This document shows, one piece after another, positions 39,785 through 47,274 of a stretch of DNA of 64,000 nucleotides. This DNA comes from JBBIMP01 sp037444305 (GTDB taxonomy: Bacteria > Acidobacteriota > UBA6911). The stretch is taken from NCBI GenBank assembly GCA_037444305.1, contig JBBIMP010000014.1, forward strand, positions 58,381 to 122,380, given 5' to 3'. Numbering within the stretch: position 1 is the first letter of the stretch; each line of letters starts with the position of its first letter. The position numbers and the translations under genes were made by a program. The notes below the pieces were generated by a model. It had not been told where the DNA came from, ran no database searches, and saw only the letters and a program-made list of their open reading frames with translations.

Positions 39785-41137
39785 ATGCAGCTTCTCTTCG
39801 ATCGCGGCACGCTTCTGATCCGAGGGAACCCGGCAGAGGCAGGGCGCCTCCCCGGAGTTCTCTGGGATCCGCGCATCGGCGCCTGGCGAGCTCCGGCATA
39901 CCGCCATGTCGAGCTGGCCAAAGAACTCGCACGGCGATATGCCGATTTTCACGACGAAGCCCGCCTGCAACTCCCCGCTCCGCCATCGATCGGGTGTCCC
40001 GGCCTCCGCCCGTATCAAGCCGCTGCGGTAGCTGCATGGGAGCTTGCGGGCCGAAGAGGCATCATCGCACTCCCGACGGGCGCCGGCAAAACGCGCACGG
40101 CCATTGCCGCCATCGCCCGAACCGGTCTGCGGGCGCTATGTCTCGTCCCGACGCGGGTGCTCCTGGCGCAATGGGTCAAAATGCTCGGCGAAGCCGGCCT
40201 CGGGCCGATCGGCGAATATGGCGACGGGCGCCGCTTCGAGCATCCCGTGACCGTGGCTACCTTTGCGAGTGCCTGGCGCAATGTGGAGACTCTGGGCAAC
40301 CGGTTCGACTTGCTCGTCGTCGACGAAGTCCACCACTTCGGCTTGGGCGCCGGAGACGAGGCGCTCGAGATGTGCACGGCCGCTGCGCGGCTGGGCCTCA
40401 GTGCGACGCTGCCGGATGATCCGATCCGACGAGCCCGTCTCGACGCGCTGGTCGGCCCTGAAGTCTACCGGGCAAGCGTGGAGGAACTGGCCGGGCGCTA
40501 TCTCGCTGCGTTCCAACTGGTCACGATCACGGTCGGGCTCACCCCTGAAGAACGTAGGGCTTACGATGCCGAAGTGTCGGTATTCCGTCCCTTGTGCCGC
40601 GCGTTTTTCGATTCGGCGCCGGGGGCCTCCTGGTCCGACTTCGCGTCGGCGGCCGGCAAGAGCGACGAGGGACGGCGGGCGCTCGCCGCCTGGCGGCGCT
40701 CCCGGAGCATTGTCCGTTACGGCACGGCGAAGCGCGGCGTCGTCCATGATCTGCTGCTGCGGCATCGCACTCATCGCATTCTCGTCTTTGCGGCAGACAA
40801 CGACACGGCCTACGCCGTGGCTCGAGAGCATCTCGTCCAACCCATCACCTGCGATATCGGGCCCAAGGAGCGGGCGCGGGCGCTTCAACGCTTTTTCGAC
40901 GGCGAACTGCGCATTCTGGTAAGCGCCCGCGTCCTGAACGAAGGCATCGACGTGCCGGCCGCCGACATTGCCATCGTGGTCGGCGGCAGCCAGGGCTCGC
41001 GGGAGTACATCCAACGGGTAGGGCGAGTGCTCAGGCCCTCCGAAGGAAAGGAAGCGGTCGTCTACGATCTCGTCACCCGCGGCACCTTCGAGGTGCGGCT
41101 CGCCCACCGGCACAGGAGGGCGCTTGCTTCCGGCTGA
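39785..41137 (+). CDS. XPB-like superfamily 2 DNA helicase
   Basis: 450 residues. An N-terminal ~75-residue domain resembles the damage-recognition-like region of archaeal XPB. Helicase motifs follow: Q-like LRPYQAAAVAAW, motif I ALPTGAGKT, motif Ia LVPTRVLLAQW, motif II VVDEVHHFG (DEVH), motif III LGLSATL, motif V SARVLNEGIDVPAADIAIVV and motif VI EYIQRVGRVLRPS. The layout matches XPB/Ssl2-type 3'-5' helicases. The next gene overlaps by 14 bases and encodes a Bax1-type nuclease, the known archaeal XPB partner, so the pair probably works in DNA repair or defence. Confidence 0.88.
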   Translation: MQLLFDRGTLLIRGNPAEAGRLPGVLWDPRIGAWRAPAYRHVELAKELARRYADFHDEARLQLPAPPSIGCPGLRPYQAAAVAAWELAGRRGIIALPTGAGKTRTAIAAIARTGLRALCLVPTRVLLAQWVKMLGEAGLGPIGEYGDGRRFEHPVTVATFASAWRNVETLGNRFDLLVVDEVHHFGLGAGDEALEMCTAAARLGLSATLPDDPIRRARLDALVGPEVYRASVEELAGRYLAAFQLVTITVGLTPEERRAYDAEVSVFRPLCRAFFDSAPGASWSDFASAAGKSDEGRRALAAWRRSRSIVRYGTAKRGVVHDLLLRHRTHRILVFAADNDTAYAVAREHLVQPITCDIGPKERARALQRFFDGELRILVSARVLNEGIDVPAADIAIVVGGSQGSREYIQRVGRVLRPSEGKEAVVYDLVTRGTFEVRLAHRHRRALASG

Positions 41138-42293
41138 TCGGCTCCAGGTTCGGATCGCGGGACGGGAGGCGGTGCCCGTGTGGCTGGGCCCGGAGGACCA
41201 TGCCTGGCTGCGAGCCTTGATCGACGATTTTGCCAGGCTGGACGGCCGCCCATACCGCGAGGTCATTTCGTTCCTGCAGGAACCGTCGCGCACAGCTTCG
41301 CCTGCCGGCAAGCGGCGGATGGCAATCTGGATGCTCCAGCATCTCTGCACGCGCGACCGTCCGCCGCTCGATGCTGCGGCGCTGCGGGACGCGGTCGCCG
41401 TCGCGGCACAGCGGGCCCGCGATGCGGATCGGTTCGATCGATCGGAGGTGCTGGACGCTGGCTCCCGGTCCCTCGGGCTGTCTGCTGCCGCGGCCGATGA
41501 GCACCTGTTCGCAGATCTTCCGGGGGAGCGGCGACTGCGCACTCCCACACCCCTCCCTGATCCGCAGGCGCTGGCGACACGCACCAATCTAGCGCTGGCG
41601 CAAGGTCTGCTCAGGCTCGCATTCGAGGTTTCCATCGAGCTTTACGGCGGCGCCCGCGCCGTGGTTCGGCAGGTGCGCCTGCGGCGCCTCGTCTGTACCG
41701 TTCGCCGCAAGATGACGGACGGCGTTCGCTTCGAAATATCGGGCCCGTTTTCGCTGTTTCGGCGCACGACGATGTACGGCCGCGCCCTGGCGTCAATCCT
41801 TCCGCTCCTCCCCTGGTGTGACCGTTTCGAGCTTGTGGCACGCTGCCTCTTGCGCGGCCACGCCGTGAGCGTGCACTTGCGTCCGGGTGATCCTATCGCT
41901 GCCGGCGAGCCGCCGCGGCCATACGACAGCCGGCTGGAAGAGCGCTTCGCACGCGACTTTGCGCGCGCGAACCTGGATTGGGACCTCATCCGCGAGCCCG
42001 AGCCTGTCCAAGCCGGCGAAGCCCTGGTGTTCCCGGACTTTGCCGTCGTTCACCGGCGCGATCCCTCGAAGCGTTGCCTGCTCGAGATCGTCGGTTTTTG
42101 GACGCCTGAATACCTGCGCGAGAAGCTCGATCGTGTGCGCGCCATGCCCCGCGAGCCGATGGTGCTCTGCATCGATCGCAGCCTGAACTGCAGCGCCGGT
42201 GAGCTGCCTGCGCACGCGCGCATCGTATGGTTCCGCAGGCGGATCGAGCCCGGCGCGGCGATGGCGGCAATCGAGGCGGCGGTAAAGAAGTGA
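41124..42293 (+). CDS. DUF790 / Bax1-like nuclease, partner of XPB
   Basis: 389 residues. The DUF790 core is clear: TNLALAQGLLRLAFEVSIEL, VRFEISGPFSLFRRTTMYGR and CDRFELVARCLLRG. The C-terminal part has a PD-(D/E)xK-type nuclease signature: LEERFARDFARANL, ALVFPDFAVVHRRDPSKRCL and LEIVGFWTPEYLREKLDRV. Archaeal Bax1 is an endonuclease that binds XPB and cuts beside a bubble in nucleotide excision repair. TTG 41124 with CAGGAGGG upstream is the chosen start; it overlaps the helicase gene. Nothing downstream appears to belong to the same operon. Confidence 0.85.
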   Translation: MLPADRLQVRIAGREAVPVWLGPEDHAWLRALIDDFARLDGRPYREVISFLQEPSRTASPAGKRRMAIWMLQHLCTRDRPPLDAAALRDAVAVAAQRARDADRFDRSEVLDAGSRSLGLSAAAADEHLFADLPGERRLRTPTPLPDPQALATRTNLALAQGLLRLAFEVSIELYGGARAVVRQVRLRRLVCTVRRKMTDGVRFEISGPFSLFRRTTMYGRALASILPLLPWCDRFELVARCLLRGHAVSVHLRPGDPIAAGEPPRPYDSRLEERFARDFARANLDWDLIREPEPVQAGEALVFPDFAVVHRRDPSKRCLLEIVGFWTPEYLREKLDRVRAMPREPMVLCIDRSLNCSAGELPAHARIVWFRRRIEPGAAMAAIEAAVKK

Positions 42294-42466
42294 TGAGTTC
42301 AGCGCCCGCGACGAACCGGAGCGCGAGGCGCGGTTGGAGAGCAGAGTATCGGGATGCTGCCGGCGAGACCACAAGGCCCTTGGGTGCCGGCATGCCGGCT
42401 TTTCTCGGATTGATGCACGGGAACATTATAGCTATATATATGGCCAAATTATCCTGGGGACGAAAG

Positions 42467-42703
42467 ATGCGCTTTGCGAGCGTTGCAGAGGTTAAAAACC
42501 AGCTCTCCCGACTCCTGGCGGAGGCAAAAAAAACGAGGGAGCCCATCGTCGTGACTCATCACGGTAAACCATACGCGCTGATCCAGGCTATTTCGGAAAG
42601 GGACCTGGAAGAGCTGGGGTGTTCGAGCCAGCCGCGGGAGAGAAGGTGTCCGCCATCGGCGGAGGCCCCGCCGGGCTGTCCGCGGCGCACGACCTCGTCC
42701 TGA
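42467..42703 (+). pseudogene. Truncated Phd/YefM-family antitoxin
   Basis: From ATG 42467 (GGGGA six bases upstream) the first ~50 residues are a good Phd/YefM DNA-binding domain: MRFASVAEVKNQLSRLLAEA then EPIVVTHHGKPYALIQAIS and ERDLEEL. At about 42618 the homology stops dead and the frame becomes arginine/proline-rich shadow of the next fragment. The toxin-binding C-terminus and any toxin gene are missing. An upstream ATG at 42440 is possible. Confidence 0.7.
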
Positions 42704-43323
42704 TGGGATTCCGGCCGGTGGTGTACGAGGCGGAAGCGGTCTGGAGCGGGATGCTGGCCCTCGGTGTGCCCGAATACCGGCTGCCGCGCGAGTCGATCCG
42801 GCGCGAAATCGCCGTTATCCAGGCGCTCGGCGCCGAGTTGCGCCTTGAAGTGTGCGTCGGCTCGGACCTGTCGTTTGCCGAAATCCGGCGGGAATCCGCC
42901 GCGGTGATCCTGGCCGCCGGCGCGAAGCGCTCGCGGCAGCTGGGACTGCCGGGCAAGTCCGGCCCCGGCGTCCTCGGGGGCGTGGACCTGCTCCGCGCCG
43001 TATCGCTCGGTGAAACCTTGGAGCTGGGCGAGGACGTGATCGTCGTTGGCGGCGGCAATGTGGCCTACGACGTCGCCCGCACGGTGGTCCGGCAGGCGGC
43101 CTATGACGCCGCCCGGACCGCGGCGCGGCTTCCGGGGACGCGGCGCGTGCGCCTGGTTTTGCTGGAGACGCTGGAGGAGATGCCGGCCGACACCGTCGAA
43201 ATCCGTGAAGGCGACGAAAAAGGCGTCGAGCGGGTGAACGGCTGGGGTCCGGTGGAGATCCACCGGGATCCGCAAGGCATATCCCTTCGAGGCGCAATCG
43301 CTCGAACCGGGTTCTGCGCATAA
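42619..43323 (+). pseudogene. GltD-like FAD/NAD(P)-binding oxidoreductase fragment
   Basis: About 220 residues of a glutamate-synthase-small-subunit-like flavoprotein: FAD-binding SAIGGGPAGLSAAHDL, MLALGVPEYRLPRESIRREI, and the second Rossmann motif DVIVVGGGNVAYDVARTVV. The last clear homology is VNGWGPVEIHRDPQG near 43275, after which the frame ends in unrelated residues. The N-terminal iron-sulfur domain and the final ~150 residues are absent. Its 5' edge abuts the antitoxin remnant and its 3' edge abuts a heme-subunit remnant, so both ends are deletion junctions. Confidence 0.8.
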
Positions 43324-43642
43324 GGGGGAGATGGAAGACCTCTACGCGCCGGCCCGGTCCGTCGGCTACGTCCGGGCGGGGCCGAGGACCAGCGCGGTGG
43401 AAGATCTCGTGGCTACCGGGCCCGGGACGCCGGCTCCCGCGGGACGCGCAGCCTCCGAGGGGAAGGGGATGAGAACCGGCGAGGGTTGGGCCGTTGTTCT
43501 GGTGCGCCCGCTGCCCGAAGGCCTGCGCCGGGGCGCCCGCACGCAGGCGGCCTACGCGGTTTGGGAGGGCTCCCAGGATGAAGTCGGGGCAAAGAAGATG
43601 CGCTCGGTCTGGATCCCGCTCCTGGTGGAGGCGGGAAAGTAA
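43277..43642 (+). pseudogene. C-terminal remnant of an ethylbenzene-dehydrogenase-like heme-binding gamma subunit
   Basis: In frame 2 from 43277 the sequence AYPFEAQSLEPGSAHKGE, MEDLYAPARSVGYVRAGPRT and GWAVVLVRPLPEGL then AVWEGSQDEVGAKKMRSVW matches the C-terminal half of EB_dh-type cytochrome b subunits of DMSO-reductase-family enzymes. The N-terminal half is lost, the frame being fused to the GltD-like fragment near 43276. The stop overlaps the TorD-like start by one base. The whole molybdenum subunit that it served is missing. Confidence 0.72.
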
Positions 43643-44199
43643 TGGGCAAAAAAACCGTCGCCGATGAGGCTCGCGCCGCCTTGGCCGAGGCTGCCCGCTG
43701 GCGTATTCTGGGGCTGTTTTTCGAGCGCCCCAGGGAAGGCTGGCGAGAGGAACTGAAGAGCCTGGTCGGCGAGTCCGGAGACGAGGCGCTGCGCGCATTG
43801 TCGCGGGAAATACTGGAGTCTGACGAGGGCAGCTACCTGAGATTGCTCGGGCCGGGTGGAGCGGTATCGCCCCGGGAAGTCGCCTGGCGGCCGCGCGAGG
43901 ATCCGGGGCAGGTTCTGGCAGATCTCCGTGGGTTCTACGATGCATTCGCCTTCACCCCCCGGACCGAGGATCCCCCGGACCACATCGCGGTCGCGGCCGG
44001 CTTCATGGCCTTCATGAAGATGAAGGAAGCCTACTGCCGGTCGACCGGCGATGAGGAGGCCATGCTCATTGTGAGTAAAGGGTTGAGATCATTCCGTGAA
44101 AACCACCTGGATGCATTCGCCGCAGCCCTCGCCGAGCGTCTGGCCGATGCAGGCTGCTCCCCTCTGGCCCGCGCCGCCTCCCTGATGGTGGAGAGGTGA
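43642..44199 (+). CDS. TorD/DmsD-like molybdoenzyme assembly chaperone
   Basis: 185 residues, all-helical. WRILGLFFERPREGWREEL, LRGFYDAFAFTPRTEDPPDH and AVAAGFMAFMKMKEAY carry the E-PxDH motif characteristic of TorD-family chaperones. These bind the Tat signal of a molybdenum enzyme and help cofactor insertion. The gene is intact, but the enzyme subunits that should lie upstream are represented only by fragments. It overlaps the gamma-subunit remnant by one base. Confidence 0.85.
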   Translation: MGKKTVADEARAALAEAARWRILGLFFERPREGWREELKSLVGESGDEALRALSREILESDEGSYLRLLGPGGAVSPREVAWRPREDPGQVLADLRGFYDAFAFTPRTEDPPDHIAVAAGFMAFMKMKEAYCRSTGDEEAMLIVSKGLRSFRENHLDAFAAALAERLADAGCSPLARAASLMVER

Positions 44200-44345
44200 A
44201 TCCACATTTCGAGGCCGACTTCGGAGAAGCCGGGAGCACGCGATAAGGTTCGTTCGAAAACTGGGGAACGCATTTGTCGAAGGCCCTGGTATCGCTTGGA
44301 TGAATGGAAGGATACGCGATGGACCCTGAAAGGGTCCGACAGGAG

Positions 44346-44476
44346 AGCCCAGGGCGTCAGCCCTGGGTAAGGCGGGATAAGGGGAGAGGAGAGCCCTGAG
44401 AGGCGACACGAGCTGCGCCGTCCTACAGGGCTCAATCCCGGCATTCGCAGGAAAGCCCAGGGCGTCAGCCTGGGCT
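44346..44476. repeat. Dispersed repeat with two copies of AGCCCAGGGCGTCAG
   Basis: AGCCCAGGGCGTCAG occurs at 44346-44360 and again at 44454-44468, each followed by CCTGGG, so each copy folds into a hairpin. Between them are further short palindromic pieces and a CTGAAAGGGTCC stretch just before the first copy. The structure is REP-like; the region 44200-44643 holds no intact gene. Confidence 0.6.
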
Positions 44477-44559
44477 TCCTGGCGCTCCTTCTCCGTCGCG
44501 TCGAAGACCTTCTGCCATCGGGAAAAGTCGGCGACCTTGTGTCGGACGAGCATATCCAT
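44470..44559 (-). pseudogene. N-terminal scrap of an antibiotic-biosynthesis-monooxygenase-like protein
   Basis: On the minus strand from ATG 44559 the sequence MDMLVRHKVADFSRWQKVFD then ATEKERQEAQA matches the start of small ABM-fold (dimeric alpha-beta barrel) proteins, which usually run ~95 residues. Homology ends after ~28 residues at the dispersed repeat. This implies the repeat inserted into or flanks a deletion of that gene. Confidence 0.5.
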
Positions 44560-44643
44560 AAGCTGTCCGAACCGGCGTATGGAGTGCTGGAAATCCAGCA
44601 CCACGAAGGCGCCAAGGCACAAAGGGACACAAAGAATGCCGGG

Positions 44644-45942
44644 TCAGGGGCGCTTGAGCGCAGCGCGCAGGAAGCGCGAAGTCACCTGTTCGCCGGCGAT
44701 TATTTTTTGGGCGCCCGGCAGCGCGTTGAGCGCCCGGACCATCCGGTTCAGGAACCGGCTGCCCCGGGAGGCGCCTTCGTCGAAGAGCAGGTGCGCGAGG
44801 CGGCCGCGCTCGATCGCCATCCGGATCACGCGCTCCATGGAGTCGCGCGGGACGCGGGACCGCTCGGACCGCCGGACCATCTTCATCGATCCCTTCAGGC
44901 ATGCGTCCGCGCACACGCCGCATCCAATGCAGCGGCCGGTGTCGATTACCGGAGTCAGCGTGTTCTTCGGCCGGGCCTCGACCCTCTGCGGATCCATCTT
45001 GATCGCCGCCACGGGGCACGCCCTCGCGCAGCGCGAGCAGCCGCTGCACTGGCCCGGGTCCGAATGCGCGAGGAAGCCGCTCGGGTTGACCGCGGGCAGG
45101 CCGAACTCGCTGACGGCGCACAGCTGCGCGCAGCAGCAGCCGCAGCAGTTGCAGATATAGGCCGGCCGGTTCATGACGTTGTCCGCAATCTGCACGAGTC
45201 CCCGCTCCCGGGACGCCGTCATGATGTCCATGGCTTCCGACCGGTCGATGCTCCGCCCGAAATGGCGGCGCACGACGAAATCCGCGCCGCCGTTCAGCGA
45301 CAGGCAGATCTCCTGCGGGGCGTCGCACGCCTTGCCGAGGTGCTGAGCCTTGTGGCGGCAGTAGCACACGGCGACGGCCCAGGATTTGGCGCCGGAGACG
45401 ACCTCCCGGGCGCTTTCCCAGTCGAGGACGTCGGGCAGCGCCTCCTCGGCGATGCCGGTTTCGTGGACCAGCGTGCGGCCGATGACGGTGCCTCCGCCGA
45501 AAGCTTCGCGGGCGAAGGTCTCGTCGCCGTGCATGTAGGCGTCGTAGGCCTCGGCCAGCCGCTTCTGCGGGAGCCGGTCATGTGCCCGCATGAGCGAAAA
45601 CTCGAAAAAACCGACCACTGGCGGGGAAAGAAGGTAGCGTGGTCTGCCGCCGTCGGGCGGCACCAGGTCCATCACGATACCCTTCTCGCACATGGATTCC
45701 AGCCGCGGCAGGAGCTGGTCCGCCGGAATGCCGACCCGGGCGGCGATCCGGTCTATGTCGGACGGCATGACAGGGAGCCTGGAAGCCAGCTCCGCCTCCT
45801 CCGGGGTGAACATGATCTCGAGGATTTCGCGCCAACCCGCACGCGCCCGTTCGTCCGAAGGCTCAGGCATGGCGATCTGCCCAGCCTCCAGGCGCTTCAC
45901 CAGGCTGCGGTATTCATCCTTCAGGTTGCGCCAGTGGCCCAT
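44644..45942 (-). CDS. Winged-helix / dicluster 4Fe-4S protein with CNCCGCCC motif
   Basis: 432 residues. The N-terminal ~100 residues resemble a winged-helix domain (IDRIAARVGIPADQLLPRLE). The middle has CYCRHKAQHLGKACDAPQEIC, then AYICNCCGCCCAQLC, a cluster of cysteines, and two ferredoxin motifs at about 320-380: CSGCSRCARACPVAAI and CIGCGVCADACLKGSM. The family occurs in anaerobes and in metal- or aromatic-degrading bacteria; the function is unknown but the arrangement suggests electron transfer coupled to sensing. Start at ATG 45942 follows AAAGGAG. It is not in the same direction as the TorD remnant operon. Confidence 0.75.
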   Translation of the reverse strand: MGHWRNLKDEYRSLVKRLEAGQIAMPEPSDERARAGWREILEIMFTPEEAELASRLPVMPSDIDRIAARVGIPADQLLPRLESMCEKGIVMDLVPPDGGRPRYLLSPPVVGFFEFSLMRAHDRLPQKRLAEAYDAYMHGDETFAREAFGGGTVIGRTLVHETGIAEEALPDVLDWESAREVVSGAKSWAVAVCYCRHKAQHLGKACDAPQEICLSLNGGADFVVRRHFGRSIDRSEAMDIMTASRERGLVQIADNVMNRPAYICNCCGCCCAQLCAVSEFGLPAVNPSGFLAHSDPGQCSGCSRCARACPVAAIKMDPQRVEARPKNTLTPVIDTGRCIGCGVCADACLKGSMKMVRRSERSRVPRDSMERVIRMAIERGRLAHLLFDEGASRGSRFLNRMVRALNALPGAQKIIAGEQVTSRFLRAALKRP

Positions 45943-46147
45943 GCGGAACACTCCTTTCGCGCAGTGCGGATTGTGATTTGCTTGAGATTTTGTGCGGATT
46001 GCGCAGTCAAATACAAGGTATTTTGTTGCGCTCCCCGGCGGCACCGTCTCGGCGGATCCTCCCGAGCAGCAGAATTCGGGAAAGCCGGGCGGAGATGACC
46101 ATGAATTCCATGTGTTGCGCGCAGTGAGTGGATTATCATCGGGCCGG

Positions 46148-47083
46148 ATGAAGACGATCATGAAAGGCAACCTGGAACTTCTGCTCCTGTGGCTGTTCTC
46201 CGCTGGATGGCTGCACGGCCAGAGCCATGAGCCCGTGCAGCTAAGGGCCAGGGTCGATCTGGTCTCCCTCGATGTCGATGTGCGCGACCGCGAGGGCAAC
46301 CACGTCGGAGGGTTGGCTGCCACCGAATTCGTCCTCAAGGAGAACGGCAAAGCTGTCGAGGTCGCCCATTTCGTCGAACACGCGAACCGATCCGTCAGCC
46401 TGGTCTTCGTGCTGGACACCAGCGGCATGACACGGCAGCAGATGATTGTTGCGAAACAATACATATCCCGAATCTCTCATCTTCTCGACCCTGAAGACGA
46501 GATTGCCCTCTACACTTTTGATGTGCGGGACGCCTGGCTGGACATGGACTACACCAGGGATCGAACGGTCCTGACCGAGAGGCTCTCACAGATCGACGTT
46601 CCGTCGAGGCGCGGCCCTTCCATCATTAGAAGCCTGTTTGGCAGGACTCCGAAGACGGGTTTGGGGATAGACCTTGGTCTGGCCAAGGGACAGGAAGGGA
46701 AAAACGACAAGAAGGCGGTGATGGTGATTTCGGACCGCTTCAAGGGCCTGGGGCCCGCCACCGTGGATCATGTCCGCGAGTCCGGAATCACGCTCGTCAC
46801 GCTGAATTTCGGCAACAAGACCGAGGCAGTCGTGGGGCTTGGCGGGGACCTCATCAGCCGGAGAGCGCTTCTGAATGAATCCGGCGGCCGGCAGTTTGCC
46901 GCCGATGGCGAAGAAACGGGCACGATTTCGCATGCCGTGGTCCGTGCGCTGAAGCAACACTACACGCTGGGTTACCTCACGACCATCGCACCGGGGGATG
47001 ACCAGCGGCGCAAGCTGGAGGTGTCCGTCCCCGGCCGGAACTTCGAGGTCCGCGCCCGCCGCAGTTTTGTCCCGCCGCGCTGA
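46148..47083 (+). CDS. Secreted VWA-domain protein (VWFA-related acidobacterial family)
   Basis: 311 residues: signal peptide (LELLLLWLFSAGWLHGQS), beta-strand segment VQLRARVDLVSLDVDVRDRE, then a von Willebrand factor A domain with MIDAS-like SLVFVLDTSGMTRQQM and a later MVISDRFKGLGPATV. This architecture is the TIGR03436 family that is strongly expanded in Acidobacteriota. The canonical MIDAS reads DxSxS; here DTSGM lacks the second Ser, so metal binding may be lost. Start at ATG 46148; ATG 46160 is four codons on. Role unknown; it is convergent with the receptor gene. Confidence 0.87.
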   Translation: MKTIMKGNLELLLLWLFSAGWLHGQSHEPVQLRARVDLVSLDVDVRDREGNHVGGLAATEFVLKENGKAVEVAHFVEHANRSVSLVFVLDTSGMTRQQMIVAKQYISRISHLLDPEDEIALYTFDVRDAWLDMDYTRDRTVLTERLSQIDVPSRRGPSIIRSLFGRTPKTGLGIDLGLAKGQEGKNDKKAVMVISDRFKGLGPATVDHVRESGITLVTLNFGNKTEAVVGLGGDLISRRALLNESGGRQFAADGEETGTISHAVVRALKQHYTLGYLTTIAPGDDQRRKLEVSVPGRNFEVRARRSFVPPR

Positions 47084-47198
47084 TTCCCTTGCTCGCCCAT
47101 CCCTGCATCCGTCCGCGGGGGTGCGCGATGCCGGCCTTCCGGCGCGCCGCAGCTCATAGCATTGCCGCCCGCCTCGATTGACTGCAGCCTGAGAGCAA

Positions 47199-47230
47199 GA
47201 AAAAGGGGAACGGGCCAGGACCCGTTCCCC
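47199..47230 (-). terminator. Rho-independent terminator of the receptor gene
   Basis: A perfect 10-bp stem GGGGAACGGG / CCCGTTCCCC around a six-base loop (47205-47230), followed on the minus strand by TTTTTCTTGC. It lies about 45 bases beyond the receptor's stop and serves the leftward transcript. Confidence 0.85.
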
Positions 47231-47274
47231 ATGAAGTGCCGCAGCGCCGGGCTCGAGCCCGGCCCTGCCAGGCC

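Noticed and set aside
40136..41635. A 499-codon minus-strand frame opposite the XPB-like helicase
   Set aside because: Arg/Ser/Ala-rich antisense frame; the plus strand carries all helicase motifs in order.
44539..46098. A 519-codon plus-strand frame opposite the iron-sulfur protein
   Set aside because: No motifs, while the minus strand has four cysteine-cluster motifs and a proper ribosome-binding site.
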